The notes beneath the pieces were generated by a model that did not search any database, was not told where the DNA came from, and saw only the letters and a program-made list of their open reading frames with translations. The position numbers and the translations under genes are program-made. Shown here piece by piece: positions 51,318-61,343 of a DNA stretch of 64,000 nucleotides. Origin of the DNA: Granulosicoccus sp. (lineage in GTDB: Bacteria > Pseudomonadota > Gammaproteobacteria > Granulosicoccales > Granulosicoccaceae); the NCBI GenBank assembly GCA_023301725.1, contig JALZUD010000017.1, positions 1-64,000 of the forward strand, read 5' to 3'. Numbering within the stretch: position 1 is the stretch's first letter; each line of letters begins with the position of its first letter.

Positions 51318-52625
51318 ATGAAGGTAAACACACGCTCGGTTGGCTTGGTACTAGCCGGTGCCATTGTCGGCGGCTCACTTACGCTAACTCAGCACGTTAT
51401 GGGAGCTCGAAGTAGTGAATTGCCTCTAGAACAGATGCGCACTTTCACGGATGTATTCAGTCGTATTAAAAACGATTACGTCGAAGAGGTCTCCGACGAA
51501 GAACTTCTCGAGTACGCAATTCGCGGCATGCTCAGCGGACTAGATCCGCATTCGGCCTATCTCAACACAGAAGAATTCAATGAGCTTCGCATCGGTACCA
51601 CGGGCGAATTTGGTGGTTTGGGCATCGAGGTCGGCTTGGAAGACGGGTTCGTAAAAGTCGTATCACCCATCGATGACACCCCCGCGGCACGCGCTGGCAT
51701 ACAGTCAGGTGACTTGATTATTCGCCTTGATGACACGCCAACCAAAGGACTGTCACTCAATGATGCGGTCAAATTGATGCGTGGCAAACCGGGTAGCATT
51801 CTCACACTAACGGTTATTCGTGAAGGCGCTGACCAACCATTGAGCATTGACATAGAACGTGATGTCATCAAGGTAACCAGTGTTCGTAACCGTATGCTCG
51901 ACGACAACTACGGTTACCTTCGAATTTCTAACTTTCAGACAAAGACCTCGGCAGATATGGTCAAGGCAATCAACAGCATGCAAGAAGAGGCTGGTGACGA
52001 CAAGCTACAAGGGCTTGTACTCGATTTGCGCAATAATCCCGGCGGCGTTCTATCGGGGGCCGTGAAGGTATCTGACGCATTCTTGAACGAGGGCATGATT
52101 GTCTACACTGACGGCCGTGAAAGCGATTCAAAACTTCGCTACGATGCCACCAGTGGCGATATTCTTAATGGCGCACCCTTAGTGGTACTTGTTAATGGGG
52201 GCTCGGCTTCAGCCTCTGAAATTGTTGCAGGTGCCATGCAGGATCACGGCAGAGCGGTGGTCTTGGGCAGCAAGACTTTCGGCAAGGGCTCAGTTCAAAC
52301 TATCCAAGATCTGTCCTCCGGTGGTGCAGTAAAACTGACCACATCACGCTACTACACGCCTAATGGCCGCTCTATTCAGGCCCTGGGTATCGAGCCTGAT
52401 GTTGAAACGCGCCCCGGTTCGTGGGTGCGTCCCGACCAAGAGAACAACTTCACACCGCTGACAGAATCAAGCTTACGCGGATCTCTGGTCAACGAAAATG
52501 ATGCCGATGAAGACAACGTGGAAGGTGATGACGCGGAAGATAATCTGGTATACGACGACTATCAGTTATTTGAAGCGTTGAATTTGCTGAAAGGGCTGAC
52601 TATTTTAAGTAAGAAATCCAGTTAA
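51318..52625 (+). CDS. ctpA: C-terminal processing peptidase, S41 family
   Basis: Periplasmic serine protease of the Tsp/CtpA group that trims or degrades envelope proteins. The 435-residue protein has an N-terminal hydrophobic anchor/signal (GLVLAGAIVGGSLTLT), a tail-specific-protease domain start (RIKNDYVEEVSDEELLEYAIRGML), a PDZ domain (GIEVGLEDGFVKVVSPIDDTPAARAGIQSGD), and the catalytic Ser in GGSASASEIVAG and Lys in SKTFGKGSVQT. The last 60 residues form an acidic tail (many Asp and Glu). Its context after envC is common. Confidence 0.96.
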   Translation: MKVNTRSVGLVLAGAIVGGSLTLTQHVMGARSSELPLEQMRTFTDVFSRIKNDYVEEVSDEELLEYAIRGMLSGLDPHSAYLNTEEFNELRIGTTGEFGGLGIEVGLEDGFVKVVSPIDDTPAARAGIQSGDLIIRLDDTPTKGLSLNDAVKLMRGKPGSILTLTVIREGADQPLSIDIERDVIKVTSVRNRMLDDNYGYLRISNFQTKTSADMVKAINSMQEEAGDDKLQGLVLDLRNNPGGVLSGAVKVSDAFLNEGMIVYTDGRESDSKLRYDATSGDILNGAPLVVLVNGGSASASEIVAGAMQDHGRAVVLGSKTFGKGSVQTIQDLSSGGAVKLTTSRYYTPNGRSIQALGIEPDVETRPGSWVRPDQENNFTPLTESSLRGSLVNENDADEDNVEGDDAEDNLVYDDYQLFEALNLLKGLTILSKKSS

Positions 52626-52668
52626 TCAGTCATCGACAAAGTTATCTCAACAGAGCAGTTGTTTTGAC

Positions 52669-52708
52669 GAAGATGCTGATCCTCTCGCATGAGAGGATCA
52701 GCATCTTC
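52669..52708. terminator. Perfect 18-bp hairpin downstream of ctpA
   Basis: gaagatgctgatcctctc (52669-52686) is inverted exactly at 52691-52708 with a 4-base loop, an exceptionally strong stem, 44 bp after the ctpA stop. It has no U-run on either strand. It may act as a Rho-assisted terminator or an mRNA 3'-end stabiliser. Confidence 0.6.
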
Positions 52709-52918
52709 TGTCGCTATTGAAGGCAGTGCGGAACATCGCTCAAACGCCCGCTATCTATCGTCGCCAACACGTCAGCTTGGATAGGGGCTAGTTTGCCACC
52801 CGCAGGCACTGTGCCTTGAAAATCCGAGCGGTAACCGCAGGTGCTATCATGAGTTACCCGGCTGATGATGTAACTCCGTGTTGCCTCGCAACTGCCGATA
52901 GACCAACAGGATTGCCGT

Positions 52919-54223
52919 ATGGGTTGTCAGTACTTTGCACCTAACAGCGACGGTGCCGATTCATTTACAGTCGCTATGCCGCGTTTGACAGTGGGTCGCG
53001 GCACCTTACACGAACTAGGCGAACGTACAGCTGCACTCGGTGTTAGTCGTATTGCTCTCTTTACTGACCCTCATTTGCTAGATGGCCCCTTAGTCGCCAT
53101 TGCTAAAGACTCTCTGAAAAAAGCAGGAATTTCATACACGATATTTTCAGATATTCGCGTAGAGCCAGACGACGAATCGGTCAGCCGTGGTGCAACGTTT
53201 CTCAAACAGGCTCCGTGTGACGCCATAGTGTCAGTGGGTGGCGGCTCAGTGATAGACACTGCAAAAGCCTCACTGATACTCCACAATCAGGGTGGCCAGC
53301 CCATTGACTACCTAGCGCCACCCATAGGCGCAGGCAAAGCCATCACAGCGCCATTGTTGCCACACATCGCCTGCCCTACAACCTCGGGTACAGGCTCTGA
53401 ATGCACCTCCATCTCGGTGCTACGCATCAACGAGTTGAACACTAAGTTTGTCATCGCGCACCCTAGTCTGTTGCCCACACTAGCGATTGTTGATCCTCAG
53501 GTATGCGACTCCCTTCCATCCAACGCGATAGCATCCACAGGTTTTGATCTGTGCTGCCACGCTCTGGAATGTTATACCGCAAGAGCCTACACACAGCACG
53601 CAAAAATTGCTTCACCCACTGCGCGACAATACATTCAGGGAGCAAATCCTTTCAGCGACATCGCTGCACGAGAAGCCATACAGATTGTTGGACGCTACCT
53701 TGAACGTGGAGTCAATGATGCTAGCGATACCCAGGCGCGCGACCAACTCATGTGGGGCGCTACTCTAGCAGGCATAGCGTTTGGTAATTCTGGCACCCAC
53801 CTACCCCATGCGATGTCTTACGGTATTACGCACTTGATGAAAGACATCACTACAGTAGGTTATCCAGTAAAAGATCCCTTTGTACCCCATGGTATCAGTG
53901 TAATTGTCACCGCTCCTGCCATTTTTCGCTATACCGCTGACGGGGCACCCACTCGCCATCTCGACAGTGCCCGCTTGTTATTGGCTGACGACAAGGGAGC
54001 CACTCCAGATGATGCGGGAGAGGTACTGGCTAGCAGGCTCATACACTTGATGAAGGCAACACAGATGCCTAACGGTATAGGCGGCATAGGGTTCAATAAA
54101 GCACACACCAAAGCACTTGCAAGGTCCTCGATACGACAAGGAAGAGCCATAGCCAATGCTCCGCGTGACTCCAATCTTGTTGATCTAGAAAATCTTTACA
54201 GCAACGCTTTAAGCTACTGGTAA
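52919..54223 (+). CDS. Iron-containing alcohol dehydrogenase, hydroxyacid-oxoacid transhydrogenase type
   Basis: The 434-residue Fe-ADH-fold protein has the NAD-binding GGGSVIDTAKA, PTTSGTGSECTSISVL, DLCCHALECYTARAY (metal-binding His area), and GNSGTHLPHAMSYGI. The IQGANPFSDIAAREA segment and the long insert match the ADHFE1/HOT subgroup, which oxidises 4-hydroxybutyrate with reduction of 2-oxoglutarate to D-2-hydroxyglutarate. That reaction is inferred from the subgroup. A 293-bp gap with a strong hairpin precedes it. Confidence 0.88.
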   Translation: MGCQYFAPNSDGADSFTVAMPRLTVGRGTLHELGERTAALGVSRIALFTDPHLLDGPLVAIAKDSLKKAGISYTIFSDIRVEPDDESVSRGATFLKQAPCDAIVSVGGGSVIDTAKASLILHNQGGQPIDYLAPPIGAGKAITAPLLPHIACPTTSGTGSECTSISVLRINELNTKFVIAHPSLLPTLAIVDPQVCDSLPSNAIASTGFDLCCHALECYTARAYTQHAKIASPTARQYIQGANPFSDIAAREAIQIVGRYLERGVNDASDTQARDQLMWGATLAGIAFGNSGTHLPHAMSYGITHLMKDITTVGYPVKDPFVPHGISVIVTAPAIFRYTADGAPTRHLDSARLLLADDKGATPDDAGEVLASRLIHLMKATQMPNGIGGIGFNKAHTKALARSSIRQGRAIANAPRDSNLVDLENLYSNALSYW

Positions 54224-54345
54224 CGCGCATAGGGTTTGAACGACCCTATCATTGCCCCATACGCCACTTTTTGTTAAACAACAAGCAAACTATTTTTCTG
54301 ACGCACATGATCAGTGTGCGTTACTACAATCACACGAGTTAGACA

Positions 54346-55104
54346 TTGTTAGAGACTACATTGAATCAACAACTAGCAGACAAACTTGCGCAAAAAGAGG
54401 CGCAATTAGATTTTGCCTACGATTGTCTATCGAAATTTACCCGAGTAATTTCCCACGACATCAACACACCCACCGCCACGTTAAAGCGATTGCTGGAAAT
54501 GCTTCACGAAGGCCACATGGAGCAGCTTGATGAGGACGGTCAGGAAATCCTGAATATGTCTTTAGTGTCGGTCACTAGATCACACGATCTAACAACAGGG
54601 CTTCTTGAGTACTCTAATAATTGCCGTCCATCCAGTGCTCGAGACACCGTAGACACCGCGCTGATAGTGTCTGATGTTGTGAGCTCTTACGAAGAGCAGA
54701 TCAAACAACGCAACATCACGGTCAACGTTGCCCAGATGCCCAACATAATCAGTAATGCCGATGCGATTACTAATCTGTTCTCCAACTTACTGGACAATGC
54801 ACTAAAATTTAGTCCGGCAGATGATCAACATAGAACGATCAAAATCCGCTGTGAGCGACATGATCAGCACACCGAATTTCAGTTTGAAGATCAGGGTATT
54901 GGCATAATGCCAGAGCATGCAGAAACCCTTTTTGAACCTATGGCTCGCTTGGTTACCCGTGCAGAATATCCCGGCGCTGGACTGGGCTTATCCCTATGCA
55001 CAGCGATAGTGCATGCACTCGAAGGCTGGTTGTGGGTAACACCAAGCCCATCGGGTGGCAGTATTTTTCATATACATCTGCCCGACTTGGAAGTTACAGT
55101 CTGA
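54346..55104 (+). CDS. Cytosolic sensor histidine kinase without a sensor domain
   Basis: The 252-residue protein starts with a TTG (54346; a second TTG at 54361); no ATG is available before the kinase core. A short helical lead-in is followed by HisKA with the phospho-acceptor in RVISHDINTPTATLKRLLEM and an HATPase (TNLFSNLLDNALKFS N-box, FQFEDQGIGI G1, GAGLGLSLCTAIV G2). No membrane helix, PAS or receiver is present. No response regulator is adjacent, so the partner is unknown. Confidence 0.8.
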   Translation: MLETTLNQQLADKLAQKEAQLDFAYDCLSKFTRVISHDINTPTATLKRLLEMLHEGHMEQLDEDGQEILNMSLVSVTRSHDLTTGLLEYSNNCRPSSARDTVDTALIVSDVVSSYEEQIKQRNITVNVAQMPNIISNADAITNLFSNLLDNALKFSPADDQHRTIKIRCERHDQHTEFQFEDQGIGIMPEHAETLFEPMARLVTRAEYPGAGLGLSLCTAIVHALEGWLWVTPSPSGGSIFHIHLPDLEVTV

Positions 55105-55277
55105 ACATTTCCACCGTCACACACTAGTAATATTAATCAGCGGCAAAGTAATGTGCGTCCGTACCATTAGGACAGTACGAACGCATATCGTAAGCTCTAA
55201 AACAAGAGCCTACTAACTGTAGCTCCTTCACCATCGTAAACAAACTATAGCTAACTACAACAACGCGTTGTAGCGCT

Positions 55278-55673
55278 CTACTTGAACAGACCTTTAGCCG
55301 CATCTAGTGGATTACCCGAAGTCATACCTTCGAGCAGGCTACCACCAGAACTCATTTTATCCATCAAAGTGGGCATCGCCTGAGACAAAGACTCAGCAGC
55401 TTTACCAGGCTCTATGCCCATTTTTCCAGCCATTTCGGCGATTTTGTCTTCACCCAGCGCACTGGTTAATTCGTCAGCAGATACTGGTGCGTTCTCTCCA
55501 TCACCCATCCATGAACTCACCTGATCGCCTAATCCGCCGGCTTTAAGTTTTTCGGCAATACCGCCAACGTCAAGTCCTTCACCGCTAGTTAGGCCAGATA
55601 GAGCATCCATGATGCCACCCATATCGCCCATTTTATCGCCAAGAAGCTCCTGCCCCATTTTTAATAAATCCAT
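55278..55673 (-). CDS. YidB-like (DUF937) protein
   Basis: The 131-residue, Gly/Met/Asp-rich protein has LLKMGQELLGDKMGDMGGIMDALSGL, QVSSWMGDGENAPVSADELTSALGEDKIAEMAGKMGI, and MPTLMDKMSSGGSL, which match the YidB/DUF937 family. These form small helical proteins of unknown function. Alone on the minus strand, between the histidine kinase and the MFS gene. Confidence 0.85.
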   Translation of the reverse strand: MDLLKMGQELLGDKMGDMGGIMDALSGLTSGEGLDVGGIAEKLKAGGLGDQVSSWMGDGENAPVSADELTSALGEDKIAEMAGKMGIEPGKAAESLSQAMPTLMDKMSSGGSLLEGMTSGNPLDAAKGLFK

Positions 55674-56114
55674 AATACAACCCTCTACTAAATGTTAGGA
55701 CAACCGAATGGCTGCCCTGAATATCGGTCTCGATGTCGGCATCGTTACAAGTGAACTAGTAACCGTTATGTACTGACTGTAACTTATCAATACACAGACA
55801 CCACTGCAATACCTAACCACAAGGATACACAAACACACACTCGTCCGCCGCACAGTGCAGGTTAACAATACAACACGGATGTTAAACAACGTGACAGGCT
55901 CGCTCTTAAATCGATCGTCAACTTACCGCAACGCGACGTAATATAAAAACGTTAACCCTTGATTGGTTTATCAATCGAGTGTGGGAACAAGCGTTTTAAT
56001 GCATTGTTATTATTAGCGACGAGGGCACGAAATTACTTGTTGTAAGTCGTGGATGCCCATCAGTCTGTCCTGACTGCGACCTAGGCTACGCACTGAGAAA
56101 AATTGCCACACGAA
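55674..56114. other. 440-bp intergenic region, no gene recognised
   Basis: Between the YidB-like gene and the MFS gene. Only short open stretches without convincing protein sequence are present on either strand. One imperfect hairpin occurs at 55958-55979 (cttgattg with a near-inverse caatcgag). It probably holds divergent promoters of the two flanking genes. Confidence 0.5.
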
Positions 56115-57500
56115 ATGGCATATCTCATGGGTACAATGCGCCAAATCGGGACTTTTGTATTTCGTATGCTGCTCGTACTCAGACAATCATGGCCGTTGAT
56201 GCTAGGCATGCTGTTGCTCATGCTTGGCAACAGCTTGCAAGGCACGTTACTCGGTGTGCGTGGCTCAATGGAGCAGATCGACTCTGCCACCATGGGTTAC
56301 ATCATGGCAGGCTATTTTCTCGGCTTTCTAGGTGGCTCGAAACTGACGCCTCTGCTCATAAAGCGTGTCGGCCACGTTCGCGTGTTCGCAGCTTTTGGCT
56401 CACTCGTTTCTGCCGCTTTCATATTGTATGCAGCCGTTGTTAATCCCTATGCTTGGTGGGCTTTACGGGTCTTAGTAGGCTTCTTCTTTTCAGGTATCTA
56501 TGTGGTTGCCGAGAGTTGGATGAACCATGCCTCAACCAATGAGACACGGGGCAAATCATTGTCCATGTACTTGATTGTGCAAATGGCAGGCATGGTGCTT
56601 GGCCAGTTGTTGCTGAACTTGGGAGACCCCACCGACTACAGTTTGTTCGTTTTGATGACCGTCATGGTGTCGTTGTCTATTGCCCCCATTTTGTTATCCA
56701 CGTCTGTGACGGCACCGGTCGAGACCTCTGCGCGTTCGATGCCACTTAAAGAATTAATAAATACGTCGCCGTTAGCGTGTTTCGGCATGCTGCTTTTGGG
56801 GGGCATTTATGCTGTGCTCTATGCCATGTCGCCGGTGTATGCCACCGAACGCGGTTTGGACATTCAACAGACATCCTACTTCATCGGCGCTATATTCACG
56901 GGTGCCATGCTATTTCAAATCCCGATAGGTTGGCTGTCAGACAAATTTGATCGACGAATTCTTATAGTCAGTGTAACCGGCATCGGCGCTCTGGTTGCTA
57001 TGGCTTGCCTGTATGCCAACGAAGGCATCACACCCTTACTGTTAGGCGCCTTTCTTCTGGGCGGAATGGCCAACCCGTTGTATTCCTTACTGGTCGCGTA
57101 CGCCAACGACTATCTTGAATATGATCAAATGTCTGCAGCTGCAGGTGGTCTGCTATTTATCAATGGTTTTGGCGCAATGCTTGGCCCCATCATTGTGGGC
57201 TACGCGATGTCCAAGTTTGGCGTTGAATGGTTTTTCATAACGCTGTTACTACTGATGAGTGCAATCTGCCTGTACGGCATTTACCGAATGAGCCAACGAG
57301 AGCATATCGTGGTTGATGAGCAAGCACCTTACTTGCCAATTTCAGCCAGAACCTCAGGCCTTGCCACAGGTTTCGCCATTGACGCCGCCGAAGAGCAATA
57401 CCAGGATGAGTTGGAGGAGGCTGAAGAAAGCTTCGAGCTCAGAGCACCCTATGAGGAGGAGGAGGAGACGCAGGATAGACTTGCAGAGCAAAGAAAATAG
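56115..57500 (+). CDS. YcaD-like MFS transporter
   Basis: The MFS protein of about 461 residues from the ATG at 56115 has twelve hydrophobic segments. It follows the YcaD-like pattern GRVGxxxxxYFxGxLxG (GYIMAGYFLGFLGGSKLTPLLIKRVGHVR), a RVLVGFFFSGIYVVAESWM segment, and GWLSDKFDRRILI in the second half. Substrate unknown. The C-terminus (about 425-461) is an acidic tail rich in Glu. Upstream, a TTG at 56103 and further ATGs at 56127 and 56136 are alternative starts. It is convergent with the small zinc-ribbon gene. Confidence 0.87.
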   Translation: MAYLMGTMRQIGTFVFRMLLVLRQSWPLMLGMLLLMLGNSLQGTLLGVRGSMEQIDSATMGYIMAGYFLGFLGGSKLTPLLIKRVGHVRVFAAFGSLVSAAFILYAAVVNPYAWWALRVLVGFFFSGIYVVAESWMNHASTNETRGKSLSMYLIVQMAGMVLGQLLLNLGDPTDYSLFVLMTVMVSLSIAPILLSTSVTAPVETSARSMPLKELINTSPLACFGMLLLGGIYAVLYAMSPVYATERGLDIQQTSYFIGAIFTGAMLFQIPIGWLSDKFDRRILIVSVTGIGALVAMACLYANEGITPLLLGAFLLGGMANPLYSLLVAYANDYLEYDQMSAAAGGLLFINGFGAMLGPIIVGYAMSKFGVEWFFITLLLLMSAICLYGIYRMSQREHIVVDEQAPYLPISARTSGLATGFAIDAAEEQYQDELEEAEESFELRAPYEEEEETQDRLAEQRK

Positions 57501-57505
57501 CTTAG

Positions 57506-57685
57506 CTATTGTTTCTTACTCTTCCAAGTCCCACCGTATTGGTAGGTCGCTGCAAATTCAGTTTTGACTTTTGTTAAGCACTTCCCACACAAAAATAACC
57601 AATCCTTAGAATTGGAGTATCTACACCTGTAGAGAACTTCATGGGTCTCACTACATGAATCACAGGTTTTGGTTCTAACTCTCAT
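57506..57685 (-). CDS. Small zinc-ribbon-like protein (59 residues)
   Basis: Read on the minus strand from the ATG at 57685 to TAG at 57506. The protein has two CxxC pairs, C8-D-S-C11 and C33-G-K-C36, an R-x-R-Y-S-N-S-K-D-W-L-F segment between them, and a C-terminus with YQYGGTWKSKK. From memory, small uncharacterised proteobacterial proteins share the aromatic W-x-F-x-C-x-x-C pattern and the Y-G-G-T-W-K ending, so it is probably a genuine gene and not a chance frame. Zinc binding is inferred. It lies convergent to the MFS gene and about 120 bp from the glmS 3' end. Confidence 0.75.
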   Translation of the reverse strand: MRVRTKTCDSCSETHEVLYRCRYSNSKDWLFLCGKCLTKVKTEFAATYQYGGTWKSKKQ

Positions 57686-57752
57686 AACACTATGTCGGGC
57701 TTTGTATTGGGAGTTAACGAGACTGATTACGCTATGATTTTGACAAGCGATA

Positions 57753-57784
57753 ACTGCCGGATAATTCTAGAACTATCCGACAGT
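57753..57784. terminator. Hairpin downstream of glmS
   Basis: actgccggata (57753-57763) pairs with tatccgacagt (57774-57784) with one mismatch around a 10-base loop, 20 bp after the glmS stop on the minus strand. No U-run follows the stem on the minus strand, so an intrinsic terminator is not clear-cut. Confidence 0.45.
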
Positions 57785-57804
57785 CACTCTATAAGCTTTT
57801 ACAC

Positions 57805-59637
57805 TTATTCAACGGTCACAGACTTTGCCAAGTTACGCGGCTGATCCACGTCTGTACCTTTGATAACTGCCACATGATACGAAAGCAACTGCAAAGGTAA
57901 GGTATAGATAATAGGTGCGATCAAAGCATCACAGTGCGGTACTTCCAGCACTTTCATTGTGGTATCACTAGCGAACATGGCTTCCTTATCAGCGAACACA
58001 TACATCAAGCCACCACGCGCACGGACTTCTTCCACATTGGATTTAAGCTTCTCGACCAATTCGTTGTTTGGAGCGACCACTATCACCGGCATATCAGCAT
58101 CTATCAATGCCAGAGGGCCATGTTTAAGTTCTCCTGCTGCATACGCTTCTGCATGAATGTAAGAAATTTCCTTGAGCTTAAGCGCACCCTCCATAGCAAT
58201 TGGATACTGATCTCCACGGCCAAGAAACAAGCTGTGATTCTTGTCTGCGAAGTCCTCAGCCATAACAGCGATTGCTTCATCCATGCCCAGAACTTGTTCT
58301 ATTTTTGCCGGCAAGCTTTGCAACGCACTGACAATTGCTTTCTCTTGCTCACGCCCTAATGACTTGTGATGGCCTATCGCCGTAGCTAGCATCAGTAGTG
58401 CTGAGAGCTGAACGGTAAAAGCCTTGGTGGAGGCTACGCCAATTTCAGCGCCTGCTCGCATCAGGTAAGTCATGTCTGACTCGCGCGTCAAAGATGATCC
58501 TGCTACGTTGCAGATGGTCAGGCTAGCCATAAACCCTTGCTCTTTGGCAAGACGTAATGCGGCAAGCGTATCTGCCGTTTCACCCGACTGAGAGAGTGTT
58601 ACCAATAGGCTGTTTGGGCGAACAAACGAATTGCGATAGCGATACTCTGATGCGATTTCTACATTGCATGACACACCACCAAAATCTTCGAGCCAGTATC
58701 GTGCACACATACCGGCGTGATAACTGGTTCCACAAGCAATGATCTGTACATGCTCAACCTGACTTAGAAGGGTGGTTGCGTTCTCACCAAAGGCGGCATC
58801 AAGCACTTGGCCGTCAGCCAAGCGATCGTCTAGAGTGCGTTGGATAGCGACAGGCTGCTCATAGATCTCCTTAAGCATATAGTGGCGGTAGTTGCCTTTG
58901 TCGCTGGCATCATTTGACAATGTGGATTCTTCAACTGGCCTGTCAACTTCGTTACCCTGCACATCAACAACCTGCACAGTGTCACGCGTAATCATCGCCA
59001 CATCGCCTTCTTCAAGGTACGCGAAGCGCCGTGTTACCGGCAGTAAGGCTAATTGATCTGATGCAATGAAGTGTTCGCCTATGCCATAGCCTATAACCAA
59101 AGGACTTCCAGAGCGGGCAACAATCAATTGTTCTGGTTGGGTACGATCCATGACGACCGTGCCATAGGCACCTTCGAGTTGAGGCACAGTAACTCTTACT
59201 GCTTCAAACAGACTGCTGGCAGTTTTGAGTTCATGTTCCACTAAATGCGCAATGACTTCTGTATCTGTGTCAGATTCAAAGGTATATCCCAACCCTTGTA
59301 ATCGCTCACGTAATGCGGCGTGGTTTTCGATAATGCCATTGTGCACCACTGCAATACGATCAGACGATACATGCGGGTGAGCATTGGCCTCGTTGGGTTC
59401 GCCATGGGTAGCCCAACGGGTGTGTGCGATGCCTGTGCCGCCTTGCATGCCGAACTGATCGACGGCATCAACTAGCTCTTTAACTTTGCCCACGCGACGC
59501 AGACGATTCAACTGGCCATCTGCACCCACAGTGGCGATACCGGCTGAGTCATAGCCACGGTATTCAAGGCTCTGTAATCCTTTTAACAGAATTTCTGATA
59601 TATCACGTTGCGCTACCGCGCCTACTATTCCACACAT
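57805..59637 (-). CDS. glmS: Glutamine-fructose-6-phosphate aminotransferase (isomerizing)
   Basis: GlmS makes glucosamine-6-phosphate from fructose-6-phosphate and glutamine, the entry step to UDP-GlcNAc. The 610-residue protein begins with the catalytic Cys2 (MCGIVGAV), has the glutaminase motif [18 protein letters not shown] and the two SIS domains with [23 protein letters not shown] and [26 protein letters not shown], ending [11 protein letters not shown]. It follows glmU on the same strand by 74 bp. Confidence 0.99.
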   Translation of the reverse strand: MCGIVGAVAQRDISEILLKGLQSLEYRGYDSAGIATVGADGQLNRLRRVGKVKELVDAVDQFGMQGGTGIAHTRWATHGEPNEANAHPHVSSDRIAVVHNGIIENHAALRERLQGLGYTFESDTDTEVIAHLVEHELKTASSLFEAVRVTVPQLEGAYGTVVMDRTQPEQLIVARSGSPLVIGYGIGEHFIASDQLALLPVTRRFAYLEEGDVAMITRDTVQVVDVQGNEVDRPVEESTLSNDASDKGNYRHYMLKEIYEQPVAIQRTLDDRLADGQVLDAAFGENATTLLSQVEHVQIIACGTSYHAGMCARYWLEDFGGVSCNVEIASEYRYRNSFVRPNSLLVTLSQSGETADTLAALRLAKEQGFMASLTICNVAGSSLTRESDMTYLMRAGAEIGVASTKAFTVQLSALLMLATAIGHHKSLGREQEKAIVSALQSLPAKIEQVLGMDEAIAVMAEDFADKNHSLFLGRGDQYPIAMEGALKLKEISYIHAEAYAAGELKHGPLALIDADMPVIVVAPNNELVEKLKSNVEEVRARGGLMYVFADKEAMFASDTTMKVLEVPHCDALIAPIIYTLPLQLLSYHVAVIKGTDVDQPRNLAKSVTVE

Positions 59638-59711
59638 GTGTCATTAATCCGAGTTTGTCAGAGACGATATGAACAGACGTCTATAGCCTGACCACTGTTA
59701 CTGATTGTTAG

Positions 59712-61079
59712 CTAGTTTTTGGAAGGTCTTGTCCAATTATCGATATCGGTCTGTTTCGAACGCGTCAGTGAGAGCTTCTTTGCAGGTACATCGCGTGAGA
59801 TAGTTGATCCAGCACCAACAGTGGCACCAGCTCCGATCTTAACTGGCGCAACTAACGCCGTATTTGATCCTATATGCACATTGTCTTCCAAAACTGTCTG
59901 ATGCTTGTTTGCACCATCATAGTTACACGTAATGGTGCCGGCCCCAACGTTCACATTTTCCCCTAACACGGAGTCGCCGACGTAACTCAAATGATTAATC
60001 TTGCTACCTGCCCCAACCTGAGTATTTTTTGTCTCAACAAAATTACCAATGCGCGCAGCCTTCGCAAGTTCGGTCCCAGGGCGAAGCCTTGCAAACGGAC
60101 CTACGTTAGCTGCTTGGCCCAGGCGTGCAGATTCGAGTACACAATTGGCATGTACGATTGAGTCGTCCGCAATATGTGAGTCAGTGATAACACAGTTAGG
60201 GCCGATAACCACGTTGTTGCCCAACGTGCAATGACCTGTAAACACACAGTTAATATCAATGCTGATATCTGTCCCGGTTTCAAGTGTGCCTCTAATATCG
60301 ATGCGGGCTGGATCTGAAAGTGTGACACCAGAATTCATCAGCTGTTCTGCCAAATAGAGCTGATGCACACGTTCAAGAGTAGCAAGCTGTACTCGGCTGT
60401 TTACACCGTCTGTCTCTGAGGCGTCTTCTGGGTGCACCGCCTGAATACGAAGACCCTGCCTCACAGCCTGTGCGTGAATATCTGTCAGGTAGTACTCACC
60501 TTGCGCGTTGTCGTTACCTAGGTCAGCAAGCAAACTAAACAGACTTCTACCTTTGATCGATACGACACCGGCATTAACCTCGGTGATAGTCAGTTGATCG
60601 GGGCTTGCGTCTTTCTGTTCAACCACACCGACAATCGCACCGCCTTCACGAACAATGCGGCCATAACCTGAAGGGTCATCCATCATCAAAGTCAACAGGC
60701 CAATGGTCTGATCATCGCAGACATCAAGCAAGGCTTTATAGGTCGAGGCACGTGTCAAAGGCACATCGCCGTACGTGATCAGTACTGTGTCATCTTCAGC
60801 GATACCTTCGAGAGCTTGCTGTACAGCATGGCCAGTTCCCAATTGCTGTTCTTGTGCGGCCCATTGAACTGAGTGGTCCGAATTTTTGTTTATCTCAGTT
60901 TTTACCTGCTCTGCTTCATGCCCCACAACCACAGTGACACCAGCAGGATCAAGCGTTGCCAGTGTATCCAGAACATGGGTTAGTAGCGGCTTACCAGCCA
61001 GAGGGTGCAAAACTTTGGGCATCGCAGATTTCATGCGGGTACCCTTGCCGGCTGCAAGTACGATAAATCGGGTTGACAT
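59712..61079 (-). CDS. glmU: Bifunctional N-acetylglucosamine-1-phosphate uridyltransferase / glucosamine-1-phosphate acetyltransferase
   Basis: GlmU makes UDP-GlcNAc, for peptidoglycan and lipid A. The 455-residue protein has the uridyltransferase N-terminus FIVLAAGKGTRMKSAMPKVLHPLAGKPL, GDVPLT, and the C-terminal left-handed beta-helix acetyltransferase with hexapeptide repeats (IGNFVETKNTQVGAGSKINHLSYVGD, GTITCNYDGANKH). Located between glmS and the atp genes. Confidence 0.99.
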   Translation of the reverse strand: MSTRFIVLAAGKGTRMKSAMPKVLHPLAGKPLLTHVLDTLATLDPAGVTVVVGHEAEQVKTEINKNSDHSVQWAAQEQQLGTGHAVQQALEGIAEDDTVLITYGDVPLTRASTYKALLDVCDDQTIGLLTLMMDDPSGYGRIVREGGAIVGVVEQKDASPDQLTITEVNAGVVSIKGRSLFSLLADLGNDNAQGEYYLTDIHAQAVRQGLRIQAVHPEDASETDGVNSRVQLATLERVHQLYLAEQLMNSGVTLSDPARIDIRGTLETGTDISIDINCVFTGHCTLGNNVVIGPNCVITDSHIADDSIVHANCVLESARLGQAANVGPFARLRPGTELAKAARIGNFVETKNTQVGAGSKINHLSYVGDSVLGENVNVGAGTITCNYDGANKHQTVLEDNVHIGSNTALVAPVKIGAGATVGAGSTISRDVPAKKLSLTRSKQTDIDNWTRPSKN

Positions 61080-61343
61080 GTGGACTTCCTGAATTGATGC
61101 AGCGCATTATCACATGAGAAATGCAGCTGGTTGTAGACACGCTCATCGGTGTATCGGCAGGAACAGAGATCAAATTCACTACTTGGCTTGTGACGTCTGG
61201 CTGGTCGTAAAGGTTTAACTCAGTGGCATTGTTTGACCGGCTGAATATAGCAACTAAAGCACAGCCATTTGGTGAGTACTATTTTAACTAGAGTGATTGT
61301 GTTGAATTCACTGCGCTCATTAGGAGTCAATTTTTTGATGCTA

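Noticed and set aside
52709-52918. A minus-strand open frame of about 70 codons that looks protein-like.
   Set aside because: No ATG, GTG or TTG start gives a sensible protein, it faces into a promoter region, and the frame is short.
54252-54530. A + strand frame overlapping the start of the histidine kinase gene, which could be the kinase's lost N-terminus after a frameshift.
   Set aside because: The kinase frame has its own plausible helical start and no sensor pattern is seen in the other frame; a frameshift cannot be shown from one sequence.
55695-55889. A minus-strand 64-codon frame in the YidB-MFS gap.
   Set aside because: Composition (many Cys, Val, Ser) and lack of any motif or ribosome-binding site make it a chance frame.
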